A stretch of 64,000 nt of DNA, taken from positions 497,814,109-497,878,108 of the forward strand of contig NC_064614.1 of assembly GCF_023898315.1 (NCBI RefSeq), read 5' to 3'. The notes below the pieces were generated by a model that was not told the DNA's origin, did no database searches, and worked only from the letters and a program-made list of their open reading frames with translations. The position numbers were made by a program, and so were the translations under genes. This document shows, one piece after another, positions 47,807 to 60,466 of this stretch (position 1 is its first letter; each line of letters begins with the position of its first letter). The stretch comes from Schistocerca nitens (Eukaryota; Arthropoda; Insecta; Orthoptera; Acrididae).

Positions 47807-49208
47807 AGTCGAGTTTCGAATGGAGAAGGGACCGGTACAAACAGAGGAGGGTGGTTCGATCGGCACCCGAGGAAGTACCATTGAGGACACGTCGGACATT
47901 AAGGAACTGCGTACAGCGGGCTGCTGGGTAAGATACATGGGAGGAGCAAGAGTGTCTCCTATCGAGCTTGAGCCCCAGGAATTTCATAGTTTTAACAAAT
48001 GGATGGGCAACAAGCCCAAGATGTAAAGATGGTGGAGAAACAGAAACCACTGGCGTCTCCAGAAATTCATACAGACAATTTTGTAAGTGGAAAAGCTAAA
48101 GCCATTGGCGGTGCTTCAGGTGTAAAGACGACCAAGACACCGCTGAAGATGTCACTCAGTGAGACAGATCTGTGGAGAACTGCAATAGATTCAAAATCAT
48201 AAACAAAAAGGGAGCCAGAGATGCCCGGTGGGAGACAGGCCATGATAGGGTTAATGGCGATAGCAAAGAGGACGAGAGACAGGATGGGCCCCTGAGGCAC
48301 ACCATTTTCTTGGGTAAAGCAACCCACACTCACCTTGAAAACTCGATCTTATAAAAATGCCTGAAGGATCAGGGCAGGTGGCCACGGAAGATCCACGTGT
48401 AAAGAGTATGGAGGATACCAATTCTCCAGCAAGTGTCGTAAGGTTTCTCCACATCAAAAAACATAGCCACAGCCTGGGATTCCCACAGAAAACCATTCAT
48501 GACATGGGTGGACAAACTAACAAGATGGTGAACTGCAGAACGCCGTGCTCGAAATCCACACTGTGTGTTTGTCAGTAAATTGCGAGACTCGAGCCACCAT
48601 ACCAGCCTGGCATGAATCATATGTTCCATCACCTTGCAAACACAGCTGGTAAGAGAGGTGGGGCAGTAGCTAGAAGGAAGGTTTTTGTCCTTACCGGGCT
48701 TAGATATGGGTATGACGGTGGCTTCATGCCAGCGTCCGTGAAATGTGCACTCTGCCAAGAGGCAGTTGTACATGTTAAGCGGAAGGTTCTCCAACATCTC
48801 AATGAGGATGGCGTCTGGCCCTAGGGTGGAGGACAAAAGTCAGGACGGAACCCTGAGGCACACTGTTTTCCTGGATAAAGGTGCCTGACAAGGCAGAACC
48901 CACACACACCTTGAAAACTCGATCTTGTAAAAATGACTGAAGGAACAGAGCAGACGGCTACGGAAGACCCACGTGTAAATAGTACACAGGATACCAGTTC
49001 CGCAGCAGGTGTCGTAGGCCTTCTCCACATTGAAAAACATGGCCACAGCCTGGGATTTCCGGAGAAAACCATTGATGACATGGGTGGACATAGTAACGAG
49101 ATGATCAACTGCAGAACGCTGTGCTTGAAATCCACACTGTGCATTTGCTAGTAAACTGTGAGACTCGAGCCACCATACCACCCGGGCATGAATCATATGT
49201 TTCATCAC
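47807..49208 (-). mobile_element. Family B LINE, reverse transcriptase part, with tandem duplication
   Basis: This continues the family B element interrupted at 44366: the frame ending LYRSLLHSKLD at 47807 joins YGCFVYAS at 44366. RT motifs upstream are VIPISKPGKDKNLPSSYCPT, MFFDVEKPYDTCW, ENGVPQGPILSLVL and a mutated catalytic box (YDFES instead of YADD). A second, diverged copy of the middle RT (QCGFQAQRSAVDHLVTMSTH, MFFNVEKAYDTCC) lies directly upstream at 48839-49208. The element is cut at 49208 by the 3' end of the CR1-type LINE. Stops and shifts make it non-functional. Confidence 0.8.
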
Positions 49209-50810
49209 CTTGCAATCACAGCTACATCTACATCTACATCTACATCCATACTCCGCAAGCCCCGACGGTGTGTGGCGGAGGGTACCCTGAGTACCTCTAT
49301 CGGTTCTCCCTTCTATTCCAGTCTCGTATTGCTCGTGGAAAGAAGGATTGTCGGTATGCTTCTGTGTGGGCTCTAATCTCTCTGATTTCATCCTCATGGT
49401 CTCTTCGTGAGATATACGTAGGAGGGAGCAATATACTGCTTGACTCTTCGGTGAAGGTATGTTCTCGAAACTTTAACAAAAGCCAGTACTGAGCTACTGG
49501 GCGTCTCTCCTGCAGAGTCTTCCACTGCAGTTTACCTATCATCTCCATAACGCTTTCGCGATTACTAAATGATCTTTTAACGAAGCGTTCTGCTCTCCTT
49601 TGGATCTTCTCTATCTCTTCTATCAACCCTATCTGGTACGGATACCACACTGCTGAGCAGTATTCAAGCAGTGGGCGAACAAGCGTACTGTAACCTACTT
49701 CCTTTGTTTTCGGATTGCATTTCCTTAGGATTGTTCTAATGAATCTCAGTCTGGCATCTGCTTTACCGACGATCAACTTTATATGATCATTCCATTTTAA
49801 ATCACTCCTAATGCGTACTCCCAGATAATTTATGGAATTAACTGCTTCCAGTTGCTGACCTGCTATTTTGTAGCTAAATGATAAGGGATCTATCTTTCTA
49901 TGTATTCGCAGCACATTACACTTGTCTACATTGAGATTCAATTGCCATTCCCTGCACCATGCGTCAATTCGCTGCAGATCCTCCTGCATTTCAGTACAAT
50001 TTTCCATTGTTACAACCTCTCGATACACCACAGCATCATCTGCAAAAAGCCTCAGTGAACTTCCGATGTCATCCACAAGGTCATTTATGTATGTCGTGAA
50101 TAGCAACGGTCCTATGACACTCCCCTGCGGCACACCTGAAATCACTCTTACTTTGGAAGACTTCTCTCCATTGAGAATGACATGCTGCGTTCTGTTATCT
50201 AGGAACTCTTCAATCCAATCACACAATTGGTCTGATAGTCCATAAGCTCTTGCTTTGTTCATTAAATGACTGTGGGGAACTGTATCTAACGCCTTGGGGA
50301 AATCAAGAAACATGGCATCTACCTGTGAACCCGTGTCTATGGCCCTCTGGGGGATGACCTGTGCCCTTTTCCAATCCTTTGGAATGCTACGCTCTTCTAG
50401 AGACCTACGGTACACCGCTGCAAGAAGGGGGGCAAGTTTTTTCGCGTACTCTGTGTAAAATCGAACTGGTATCCCATCAGGTCCAGCGGCCTTTCCTCTT
50501 TTGAGCGATTTTAATTGTTTCTCTATCCCTCTGTCGTCTATTTCGATATCTACCATTTTGTCATCTGTGTGACAATCTAGAGAAGGAACTACAGTGCAGC
50601 CTTCCTCTGTGAAACAGCTTTGGAAAAGGACATTTAGTATTTCGGCCTTTAGTCTGTCATCCTCTGTTTCAGTACCATTTTGGTCACAGAGTGTCTGGAC
50701 ATTTTGTTTTGATCTACCTACCGCTTTGACATAAGACCAAAATTTCTTAGGATTTTCTGCCAAGTCAGTACATAGAACTTTACTTTCGAATTCATTGAAC
50801 GCCTCTCGCG
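49209..50810 (-). mobile_element. CR1-type LINE, 5'-truncated
   Basis: The 3' end at 49209 has an acatct repeat, then a conserved block (tccgcaagccccgacggtgt) and the RT-encoding frame described separately. The 5' end runs into a GT repeat at about 50810; the last coding codons there read REAFNEFESKV. The element therefore has only the RT and C-terminal region. Its 3' end lies in the family B RT sequence. Confidence 0.85.
49297..50763 (-). pseudogene. CR1-type reverse transcriptase with in-frame internal deletion
   Basis: A 488-codon open frame without stops. It begins NPKKFWSYVK, then RGKAAGPDGIPVRF (RT entry region), and WKRAQVIP joins directly to QRAIDTGSQVDAMFLDFPKA. Family members normally have some 60-80 residues between VIP and the TGSQVDAIFLDF motif (IFKKG...YRPVSLTS...GFR region), so RT motifs 1-2 are missing while the frame is kept. 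The catalytic D of MFLDF, GVPQGSVIGPLLF and FADDAVV remain. The C-terminus has RPLLEYCSAVWYP and SFFPRAIRDWN. It would encode an inactive polymerase. The junction is near 50345. Confidence 0.85.
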
Positions 50811-50825
50811 TGTGTGTGTGTGTAC

Positions 50826-50972
50826 TGCTGACAAAGGCCTTAATGGCCGAAAGCTTTAATTGTATGAATCTTTTTATTGTGCCTATCGCGACTCAGCATC
50901 TCCGCTATATGGTGAGTAGCAACTTTCCTTCTCAGGTATCGATACATTCCATCCTGGATTTTCCATTGTTTG
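50826..50972 (-). mobile_element. Dispersed palindromic element, single arm (reverse)
   Basis: Plus strand reads aaaggccttaatggccgaaa, then gcgactcagcatctccgcta, tggtgagtagcaactttcct and ccatcctggattttcc. This is the reverse complement of the arm at 33270, with a GT repeat before it at about 50811-50824. Confidence 0.75.
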
Positions 50973-51060
50973 ATTTTTGACTAACAAGCGCAATACATAC
51001 AAGAAACAAATGTACTGTATACTTAGTTAAAATCAAGCAGAACAAAAGTCAATAAATGCA

Positions 51061-53345
51061 GTTTTGTTGTTGTTGTTGCTGTTGCTGTTATGGTCTTCAG
51101 TCTAGAGACTGGTTTGAGGCAGCTCTCCATACTACCCTATCCTGTACAAGGTTCTTCATCTCTGAGTAACTACTTCAACCTTCATTCTTCTGGATCTGCT
51201 TAGCGTATTCATCTCTTGGTCTCCCTCTACGATTTTTACCCTCCAATACGGAATTGGTGATCCCTTGATGCCTCAGAATGTGTCCTACCAACTGATCCCT
51301 CCTTCTAGTCAATTTGTGCCACAAATTTCTCTTCTCCCAATTCTATTCAGTACCTCCTCATTAGTTATGTGATCTACCCATCTAATCTTCAGCATTCTTC
51401 TGTAGCACCACATTTCGAAAGCTTCTATTCTCTTCTTGTCCAAACTAGTTATCGTCCATGTTTCACTTCCATACATGGCTACACTCCATACAAATACTTT
51501 CAGAAACGACTTCCTGACACTTAAATCTATACTCTATGTTAACGAATTTCTCTTGAGAAACGCTTTCCTTGCCATTGCCAGTCTACATTTTATATCCTTC
51601 CTACTTCGACCACCATCAGTTATTTTGCTTCCCAAACAACCAAATATCATTTACTACTTCAAGTGTCTCAATTCCTAATCTAATTCCCTCAGCATCACCT
51701 GATTTAATCCAACTACATTTCATTATCCTCTTTTTTTAAAAATTTTTTTGATGTTCATCTTATATCCTCCTTTCAAGGCACTGTCCATTCCATTCAACTG
51801 CTCTTCCAGGTCCATTGCTGTCTCTGACAATTACAATGTCATCGGCGAACCTCAAAGTTTTTATTTCTTCTTAATGGATTTTAATGACTACTCCAAACTT
51901 TTCTTTTGTTTCCTTCACTGCTAGCTCAATATACAGATTGAATAACATCGGGGATAGGCTTCAACCCTGTCTCACTCCCTTCCCAACCACTGCTTCCCTT
52001 TCATTCCCCTAGACTCTTATAACTGCTATCTGCTTTCTGTACAAATTGCAAATGGCCTTTCACTCCCTGTACTTGACCCCAGCCACCTTCAGAATTTGAA
52101 AGAGAGTATTCCAGTCAACATTGTCAAAAGCTTTCTCTAAGTCTACAAATGCTAGAAATGTAGGTTTGCCTTTCCTTGATCTATTTTCTAAGATAAGTCA
52201 TAGGGTAAGTATTGCCTAGCATGTTCCAACATTTCTACAGAACCCAAACTGATCTGCCCCGGGGTCGGCTTGTAGTTTTTCCATCCGTCTGTAAAGAATT
52301 CTTGGTAATATTTTGCAGCCATGACTTATTAAACTGACAGTTCAGTAATTTTCACGCCTGTAGACGCCTGCTTTATTTGGGATTGGAATTATCATATTCT
52401 TCTTGAAGTCTGAGGGTATTTCACCTGTCTCACACATCTTGCTCACCAGATGGTAGAGTTTTGTCATGGTTGGCTCTCCCAAGGCTGTCAGTAGTTCTAA
52501 TGGAATGTTGTCTACTCCCTTGGCCGTGTTTCAACTTAGGATCTTTCAGTGCTCTGTCAAATTCTTCACACAGTATCAGATCTCCCATTTCATCTCCATC
52601 TATGTCCTCTTGCATTTCCATAATATTACCCTCAAGTACCTCACCCTGGTATATACCCTTTATATACTCCTTCTATCTCTCTGCTTTCCCTTCTTTGCTT
52701 AGAACAGGTTTTCCACAAGAGCTCTTGATATTCATACAGGTAGTTCTCTTTTCTCCAAAGGTCTATTTAATTTTCCTGTAGGCAGTATCTATCTTACCCC
52801 CTAGTGATATATGCCTCTACATCCTTACATTTGTCCTCTAACTATACCTGCTTAGCCATTTTGCGCTTCTTGTCAATCACATTTTTGAGACGTTTGTATT
52901 CCTTTGCACCTGCTTCATTTACTGCCTTTTTATATTTTCTCCTTTCATCAATTAAATTCCATATATCTTCTATTACCCAAGGATTTCTACTAGCCCTCAT
53001 CTTTTTACCTACTTGATCCTCTACTGCCTTCACTATTTCATCTCTCAAAGCTACCCATTCTTCTTCTTCTTCAGGATTTCTTTCCTCCACTCTTGTCAAT
53101 CGTTCCATAATGCTCTCTCTGAAATTCTCTACAACCTCTGGTTCTTTCAGTTTATCCACGCCCCATCTCCTTAATTTGCCACCTTTTTGCAGGTTTCTTA
53201 AGTTTTAATCTACAGTTCATAACAAATAAATTGTGGTCAGAGTTCACATCTGCCCCTGGATATGTGTTACAATTTAAAACCTGGTTCCTAAATCTGTCTA
53301 ACCATTATATAATATATCTGAAATCTTCTGATGTCTCCAGGCCTC
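51061..53345 (-). mobile_element. RTE-type LINE, 5'-truncated
   Basis: The 3' end lies at a gttgttgttgttg run, followed by tcttcagtctagagactggt. The minus strand then encodes the C-terminal region (THGR- and YGSE-like segments), a reverse transcriptase (region of the catalytic box at about 51840-51860), and upstream the connector region. A frame at 52842-53159 reads DKLKEPEVVENFRES, VGKKMRASRNPWVIEDI and RRKYKKAVNEAGAKEYKRL, typical of the post-endonuclease connector of RTE elements. Several stops (e.g. near 52050 and 52500) break it. The 5' end is lost near 53345, so the endonuclease is mostly absent. Confidence 0.85.
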
Positions 53346-53804
53346 TTCCACTGCAGTTTAGCACTGAAATAACTTTATTAATGAACAATAAACAAAATAC
53401 AGCCTGTCTTTATGAAGTCATTACATTAAAAATATTTGTAGTATCGCTGAAAGAGGTAAAGAATGTGGTTATATGGGTTGACAATGTTATTTAACATATA
53501 TTTTGTGTGTTAGTTTAATGCAACCAGTGGATCTTACAATGTACTTGAAAAACTTCCTGTCCAGTTTACTTCAACATAATGCCTCTTCCATAAAAATTGC
53601 CTCTTCCTCAATAAATATGTAAATACGGGAAGCAACAATTTTAGGTGTGTACATTACATATAGAAATTAATGCGACAAGATACCTGCTAAGACCTTATTG
53701 GAGTGGCATGGCATGAAAACCTTATTTGGAGACATTAGAAGTTCTCTCTATCAATGCGTGCATATTATATCATACCGGCCAAAAACTATGTAGTCAATTA
53801 GATA
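53346..53804. other. Intronic sequence, no gene seen
   Basis: AT-rich spacer between the RTE LINE and the Tc1-type element. Confidence 0.4.
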
Positions 53805-54938
53805 CACACTGAGGTAACAGTTGTGGGATAGTGCTATGCACTTATACAGTCAGAGGTAGTATTGTGTACACAAGGGATAAATGGGCAGAGCATTGGCACA
53901 GCTGTCACTTGTAATGACGTCATTCATTTGAGAATGTCTCTGACATGATTACGATTGTACGGTGAAAATTAACAGACTTTCAAAGTGGAATGGTAGTTAC
54001 AGCTAAAGGCATGGGACATTCCGTTTGCAAAACTGTCGGAAATTCAATATTCTGAGATCCGCAGTGTCAAGTATGTGCCAAGAATACCAAAGTATGTGTA
54101 TTACTTCTCAACCCAGACAAATCTGTGGCCGACGGACTTTGCTTCACGAGTGCTGTGGCGTTTATGTAGTTGTCGGTGGTAACACACAAGCAACACTACA
54201 TGAAGTAATTGCAGAAATCAATGTCTTACATACGTCAAATGTATCTGTTAGGACAGTGTGATGAAATGTGTTAGTGGGTTATGGCCACGGATGATCGATG
54301 TGAGCACCTTTGATAACAACACGATATCAACTGCAGCACCTCTACTGAGCCCATGACCATATCGATTAGATCCTAACTGAATGGAAAACAGTGGCCTAGT
54401 CAGGTGAGTCGCAATTTCAGTTGTTAGAGCCAATGATTGGGTTTGAATGTGGTGCAAATCTCATGAAGCCACAGACCCAAGTTATCACAAAGGCACTGTG
54501 TAAACGGGTGGTGGCTCCATAATGGTGCAGGCTGTGTTTAAATGGAATGGACTGGGTCCTCTGATCCAACTGAACAGATCACTGACTGGAAATTGTTATG
54601 TTTGACTACTTGGAGATTATGTGCATCCATTCCTGGCTTCATCTTCTCAAACAACAATGGGATTTTTATGGATAATGATGCGACACGTCACCAGACAATT
54701 GCCCAACATGAATCGCCTTCAACTTTTATGGGACATAATAAGGAGATCTGTTGGTGCACAAAATCCTGCACTGGCAACACTTTCACAATTATGGACTACT
54801 ATAGAGGCAGAATGGCTTAATAATTATGCAAGGAAGGTCCAATGACTTGTCAAGTCGATGCCACATCAAGCTGCTGCACTACACCGGGGAAAAGGAGGAC
54901 CAAAACAACATTAGGTGGTATCCCATGACTTATCACAT
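53805..54938 (+). pseudogene. Tc1-type DNA transposon, degenerate
   Basis: The left end cacactgaggtaacag-ttgtgggata and the right end tatcccatgacttatcaca are inverse partners; the final ctcagtg of the right end is lost. Frames read QSGMVVTAKGMGHSVCK (N-terminal helix-turn-helix), EINVLHTSNVSVRTVR, LTEWKTVAWSGESQF (first catalytic box, D changed to G in the usual WSDES), a WNGxDWV-like box, LHPFLASSSQT, and then WDIIRRSVGAQNPALATLSQ near the C-terminus. The segment between the second and third catalytic residues (about 54700) is shortened. Many stops make the element dead. Confidence 0.85.
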
Positions 54939-55289
54939 CAATGCTCTACCTGGGCAAAAAAGAAATGAGATTTATACATTGCTAAGGAACTGTTTGATGT
55001 GGCACATTAATGTGTAAATATTTTTTGATGTTGAAATTTAGTTGTTCTGCTATTAGAAGTTTCATCAAAGCCCGTCAATTCTGTGACTGTGGACGAGCAG
55101 TTTACTACAGATATGTTCTAATGCTTATTGGGAAAAAAAGGAGGCAATATAAGGAACAAATGAAGATGTACGTTGCTGCAATGGATCCAATGATGAAAAA
55201 CCACAATTAACTGAATGTACTTGGTAAGTACACAAATCTGCAGAATCAGTCTTATTCCTTCAGTGCCATACCTCAGGCAGCAGAGCGCA

Positions 55290-55324
<35 letters not shown>

Positions 55325-56962
55325 GCTCATGACATTCATCTAAGTGTAAGGATGCAGTTGAAGGTCAAAATACAGTTTCCCACCAGTATAAATGACAATT
55401 TTCCCACAATGATCTTTATTGTGTGCATGAGAGGTTGTCTGTGCAACAAATCACCTAAATTAATGATTTTCTCATTCTCAGTAAAGACATCAGAAGGAAG
55501 TAAATTGGTGAATTGGTGGCTAGGAAGAATAGTAGTCAATGAACAATACTAGGAAGACTAATGGAATAAATGATCAAATATATAGGGCTGTTAGCTGTCA
55601 TACTCTATTATTCTGTTAAAGCCTGAATTCGTTACATTTATTTCACTTCCCTGAAGTACTTTCACTCCACACCAGAGATGAAAGATAGCTACAGTTCTTA
55701 CCACACAAATCTAAGAATTAAATTACTGGGACAAACAACAAATATTCCAGATCTTGTATCAGTTTTTTAAATTTTTTTTTTAAATGAAACATTGACAATG
55801 AAAGCAGGAAAACACACACACTACTTTTGTTCAGAATTCAATATTGCATTGTTATTCATACTTGTGCCTAACCTGCCTCAAACACTGTGAACTTAGCTAT
55901 AAAACACAAAATAGGCAACACACAAAGAAACTCTTTGCTGAAAGTTTCTCCATTTTCCCACCATTTCATATCTGATTGAGAATGAAACCTTTCAATGATC
56001 ATACATAAACCACCACTCCAATTTGGCGCAGTAAGACAAAAAGGGGAAATTTTGTCCACTTATTTTCCACTTTGTATTGAATAAAAAGAATTACAAATAA
56101 TCTGTAATTCTAATATCTGTAGATGCAAATTAGTTTGCCACAAATGCAACAGTTTAGCAGTGTAGTCCATCAATACAAAATTCACATGGACCCATCTAGG
56201 ACTGGATGCCACTCCAAACTATCTGAAATGGAAACTTATCAAGTGACCTGACTTCCTTTGATTTCCATATACTACCACTTTGTCTTAAACATTATTTAAT
56301 TTGTAATTCCTTCTCAGTAAATTGTGCAAACATCCCAAAAGCTTGCTACAAGTTGCTGGTTCACAGATAAGCCTAATGCGAGTGTTGTGAATTTAAAAAA
56401 AAAATCTATGTAACATATTGAGTGTAAACAAATTTATGCCTAGCATTGATCTTTCACAAACATAACTGTATGATAAACTCTTCCTGGTATTCTTTGCAGA
56501 ATAAATTACATGTAAAAAACTGCAACACCAAGGAGGAGTCTTGGTTTGTGATTCATATGTAATACAGAGGTGCTCCAAAACTGTCAAATATTACAAATCT
56601 AGCTTCTTTAAATTATTAATCACCCAGAACTGGTTTCGATTACAGTACTAATGATCTTCAGGAGGAGCATTAGTGTTTCAATTGAAACTGACTACAAGCG
56701 AATAATGGATCACTTAAAACACCTTTAGCTGTCTTAAGTTCATAGTGTTCCATAGCCAGCTCAATTTGGATGTTAGACTGTGTCATTATAAATCAAATCA
56801 CAAATTAACAAGACAACTATGCAGCTGACATTGACAGTCCTTGCAGCAACCATCTTCAAGGCAACTAGACAGAACTTAACAAGCGAAATGATTTTATTCA
56901 AACTTTAGCTGTTTTTGCAGAAGCATACCTCTGAAGTACATGCAATTTAGTTCACTTACAGA
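54939..56962. other. Intronic sequence, no gene seen
   Basis: AT-rich, with a poly-A run (55293-55322). At 56620-56720 there is an aactggtttcgattacagta block that may belong to a short dispersed repeat, but I cannot bound it. Confidence 0.4.
55293..55322. repeat. Poly-A tract
   Basis: About 30 consecutive A. No retroposon body is recognisable upstream, so it is reported only as a simple repeat. Confidence 0.95.
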
Positions 56963-57250
56963 CAATGGAGGAAAAGACAGAGTGCTACTTACCATAGAGA
57001 TGACATGTTAAGTTGCAGACAGGCACAATTAAAAGACATTTACATATAAGCTTTCAACCACAGCCTTTATCAGAAAAAGAGAAACACACACCATTCATTC
57101 ACAGAAGCAAGCACGCCTCGTGCACAAATGACCACCACTTCTGTCATCTTGGACCAGAATGGTGCTTGTCTGCAACTTAATGTGTCTTCTTTAAGGTAAG
57201 TAGCAATCTATCTTTTCCTTCATTGTTCCAACCTGGAGTGTCCATTGTTT
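56963..57250. mobile_element. Dispersed palindromic element, both arms present
   Basis: The left arm (agagtgctacttaccataga, tgttaagttgcagacaggca) is the inverse of the right arm (cttgtctgcaacttaatgtg, aaggtaagtagcaatctatc). The unit ends ccaacctggagtgtcc. Total is about 290 bp, non-coding. Confidence 0.8.
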
Positions 57251-59883
57251 GAATTCACTTATTATAGACTTTGATAAAAACAAATAATTTACAGAATAAT
57301 GAAGCAACATATAAAATATCTGGTGAAGTAATTTCATGCTGTAAAAGAGCCACTCAATTATTTAGCACAAAATGAAATGACCCAGTAACTCACACAGCAC
57401 TAATTTAGATACATTCAAAGTTCAGCAGTACTGGTTACTGGAAGAGTGTCACAAGCTAGTTGGTCACCAAAGTGATTCCTGGCATCTCTCTTATCACATG
57501 AGTAGTGTCCAAGCAAATCAAGTTGGCTAAGGTGGCTTATGGAAGTGACTGTAAAAGCACTTCTCATTTACAGTCGCTCCCATCAGCTACAGTGCAAAGT
57601 GTCAATTCCGCCTGCATGGACAGTACTAACTCTGTTGTTGGAATACAAAACAAGGACTTTGGAGAATCGTCTTTCATCACTTCATTTTGTGCAACTTCTG
57701 ACGGTTGACACCACCTAAACAGCAATAGTTCTACAGGCTATTATACCAGACCTCCAGTATGAATCTGAATAAAATACTGGGATTTAACATTTATCTCTAT
57801 AGCATCTTATCTGCAGTGTCATCACTCACATAAGACTGAAAAATGAAGCAAGACTCAACTGCATAGAGGCAATGCTGCCAATTGCACACACGTGTTACTG
57901 ATCTTATTGAAACTGGAGGTCTCTGTGCTTAATGGAAAGGAGTACATTCATGCCATACATAGCAAAGGTAATAGTGATATACTATGGAGATAGCAATAGC
58001 AATAAGAAGAGATGATAAATAGAGATGATAACCTAAAAACCACAAAGAAATGGGGGCCTTAATTCTTTAACCGAGGAAGAAGACAGAGCCATTGAACGAA
58101 ATTTCATAAACATTTTGCAAAATTTAAGTGAGGAGCTTACATACTCATTTATACATGTGTTCCTGTTGAAGTATTTCCACCTGTCAACACTGTTAGCAGT
58201 GATAACTTTTTCTTGATGTAGTGCTACAGATAAACTATACCTCTTTCTACTAAATTCTGTAAATATATCAAGGAAAGGCTCTATGGAAGAGAAATGCAAA
58301 TTTTTTAATAAGAATGGAATTGCAACAGCAGTGAACTTTGAAGGTATGTATGCGTACTTGAAATATTTCATTTTCTATTAAACCTTCCAGTGAATCACAA
58401 TCTTGTGGTGTTATTTACGATATTCCTGCGCCATGTAGCATTAACAGAATAAGAGCATGGCCTTTAGTTATATGTAAGCTCCAATTGGCCAGCACCTGAC
58501 CAACTTCTACCAACTCATCAGTAAAAACTAGAGATGTGTGCCATTTATATAAATATTCTATACTTTGTGGCTTCTCATTTGAATTAACTTTGTACTCTGT
58601 ACTTGCAGCTTAAGGGTCAACCTAGAAATCTCACTAATAATTGTTGGGCTCCATAGGGTTGGAGGATACTGTGAACACTAAAATATATCTGCTTCTTCAA
58701 GAAACAGGGGATTACTTCAGAAAAACTAGACACAGTGATCATGAATTGGTACGGCTCAAAAGTAATGGATCACCCAAGATCAAAAGATGATACATTTTAA
58801 TTATTGCTGCATACTTTTTAAGAACAGAGGTCAGATTTCTTTAATGGAGGAGAACTTCTGGTGCAAGGAGTGGGGCAGCAGAAGAATTGGCTAACTGTAT
58901 GCATGCTAGCATAATTCATTCAGTAATGATGAGCTGAAAATGGCTTATATTTAAGTTCAGGTCCTTGTCTGGAACACCCTCTTAATCTCTCAATTACCAT
59001 TTTGGTTAAATACCTTAAAATTTAACTCCTGGCTAGCTAGGGACTGAGGGTTAGCCCAATCACATCTCACCTCATCCAGACTAGTTCACAATTGAACTCT
59101 TTGGTACACAAGAAGATAATACATCCAAAATAAGGAGAACGTTTGACTGAAAGATACAACCATTTCAACAGGGCAGTTCAATTGGAGTACATATTTTCTT
59201 CCGCACTACTGATTCTGTCCATTACACCTAAAACATAACAGCAAACATTGATATAAAATACAATTTAAAAAAAATAAAAGCCTATTCAGCTGAACTGCGT
59301 GTAAAATCGCAAGAGTAAATACAGTGTGGCACTTATAACACCTCTTAAAATTGGCATGAATACATTCCATATTAAATATGGGGGAGGGGTAGGGGGGGGG
59401 GGGGGGAAGAGAGAGTTTGCGAAAGTGCAATATCAATCATGAACAAAGATCATTTTCCACCTTTTATTCGTCAATCACGAGCAAAATTAGTTGTAACCAC
59501 AAAAGGATATAATGATTAAGGGAAAAATCACAGTAAACTTAAATCTTGATGGTCAGAAGGGGATTCAAAACGCTGTCTTCCTGAATAAGAGTCCAATTCT
59601 TTATCAGAGTGCCACCTCACCTCAAAGATATTACTTGTGTAGTGAAGAGCAAGTGAATGATAAGCTACAATACAGAAGACAGATGGCTGTGTTCATATGT
59701 CCTATTACAAACTCATACCAAAACAATGGGTAACAAATCTCTGAATACAAGTTGAACATCTTTGGGCTTTGGTTGACAAGAGAACATTCACAAATGTCAG
59801 TAACAATCTTGATGAAACTTGGCAGTATGTAGAGGGAGCAAAATAATGTAATACTTATGTTTTGTTAGTGCCTTATTTCTCTT
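57251..59883. other. Intronic sequence, no gene seen
   Basis: AT-rich. A 67-codon frame at 57505-57708 and a 112-codon frame at 58033-58371 (minus) have no recognisable domain. A G-run of about 16 bases lies near 59390-59406. No exon or element is called. Confidence 0.35.
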
Positions 59884-60265
59884 TTAAGGGGAGCCGGAGG
59901 TGGAAAAATCCAAAAAAATTACGGATTTTTTTTTGCTACCAAAAATTAATTGGAACATTCCTCTTTAATGTAAACTTTGAATTATTGTTCTACTTGCCTT
60001 AGAAGTGGAGTTATTACCATTTTCCCCCACGCCTGCAGAGGAAATGGGCGGCCGCTGAATGCATCTAACACCTTCTCGTGACTTCCTGGCGAACTGCTTG
60101 GGATTTTCTCGGCCTGTTACGCATACAGCGAGTGTGCAAGGGTTGGCTACATTGTTTTCTGTGACAAATATTACCCGTATTTCCTTACAGTTTACTCCTA
60201 TTTTCCTCGGAATTTCGAACATCTTGCTTCATTTAATATTGTCTTACACTTTTGTTCTGGTTACG

Positions 60266-60430
60266 ATGCCACGTTTTAGTAACCGTGTATATAAGAAGAG
60301 GAAGAACGTAGGGAAAAGAAAATTAACACTAATACCAAGTTGCGATACTACAATGAATAAGAGCGCGGAACATCATCTCCTTGTTGTTTACCGTTTCGAA
60401 TTAGTTCAGTGTTGCGCCTGTTGTTGGTAG
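60266..60430 (+). pseudogene. Transposase N-terminal remnant of the TTAA element
   Basis: The frame from ATG at 60266 begins MPRFSNRVYKKRKNVGKRKL, a basic N-terminus of a kind I associate with this transposase family (MPR..NRVYKKRK). It then reads into unrelated sequence and stops at 60430. The open frame continues upstream without ATG, but the family start fits this ATG. The catalytic core is missing. Confidence 0.6.
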
Positions 60431-60466
60431 TATTATACTTCTTGTGTAAAGCGGGTAACATACGGT

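Noticed and set aside
57505-57708. Possible host exon or small protein
   Set aside because: A 67-codon frame starting at a non-ATG codon, with no domain and no splice or expression evidence.
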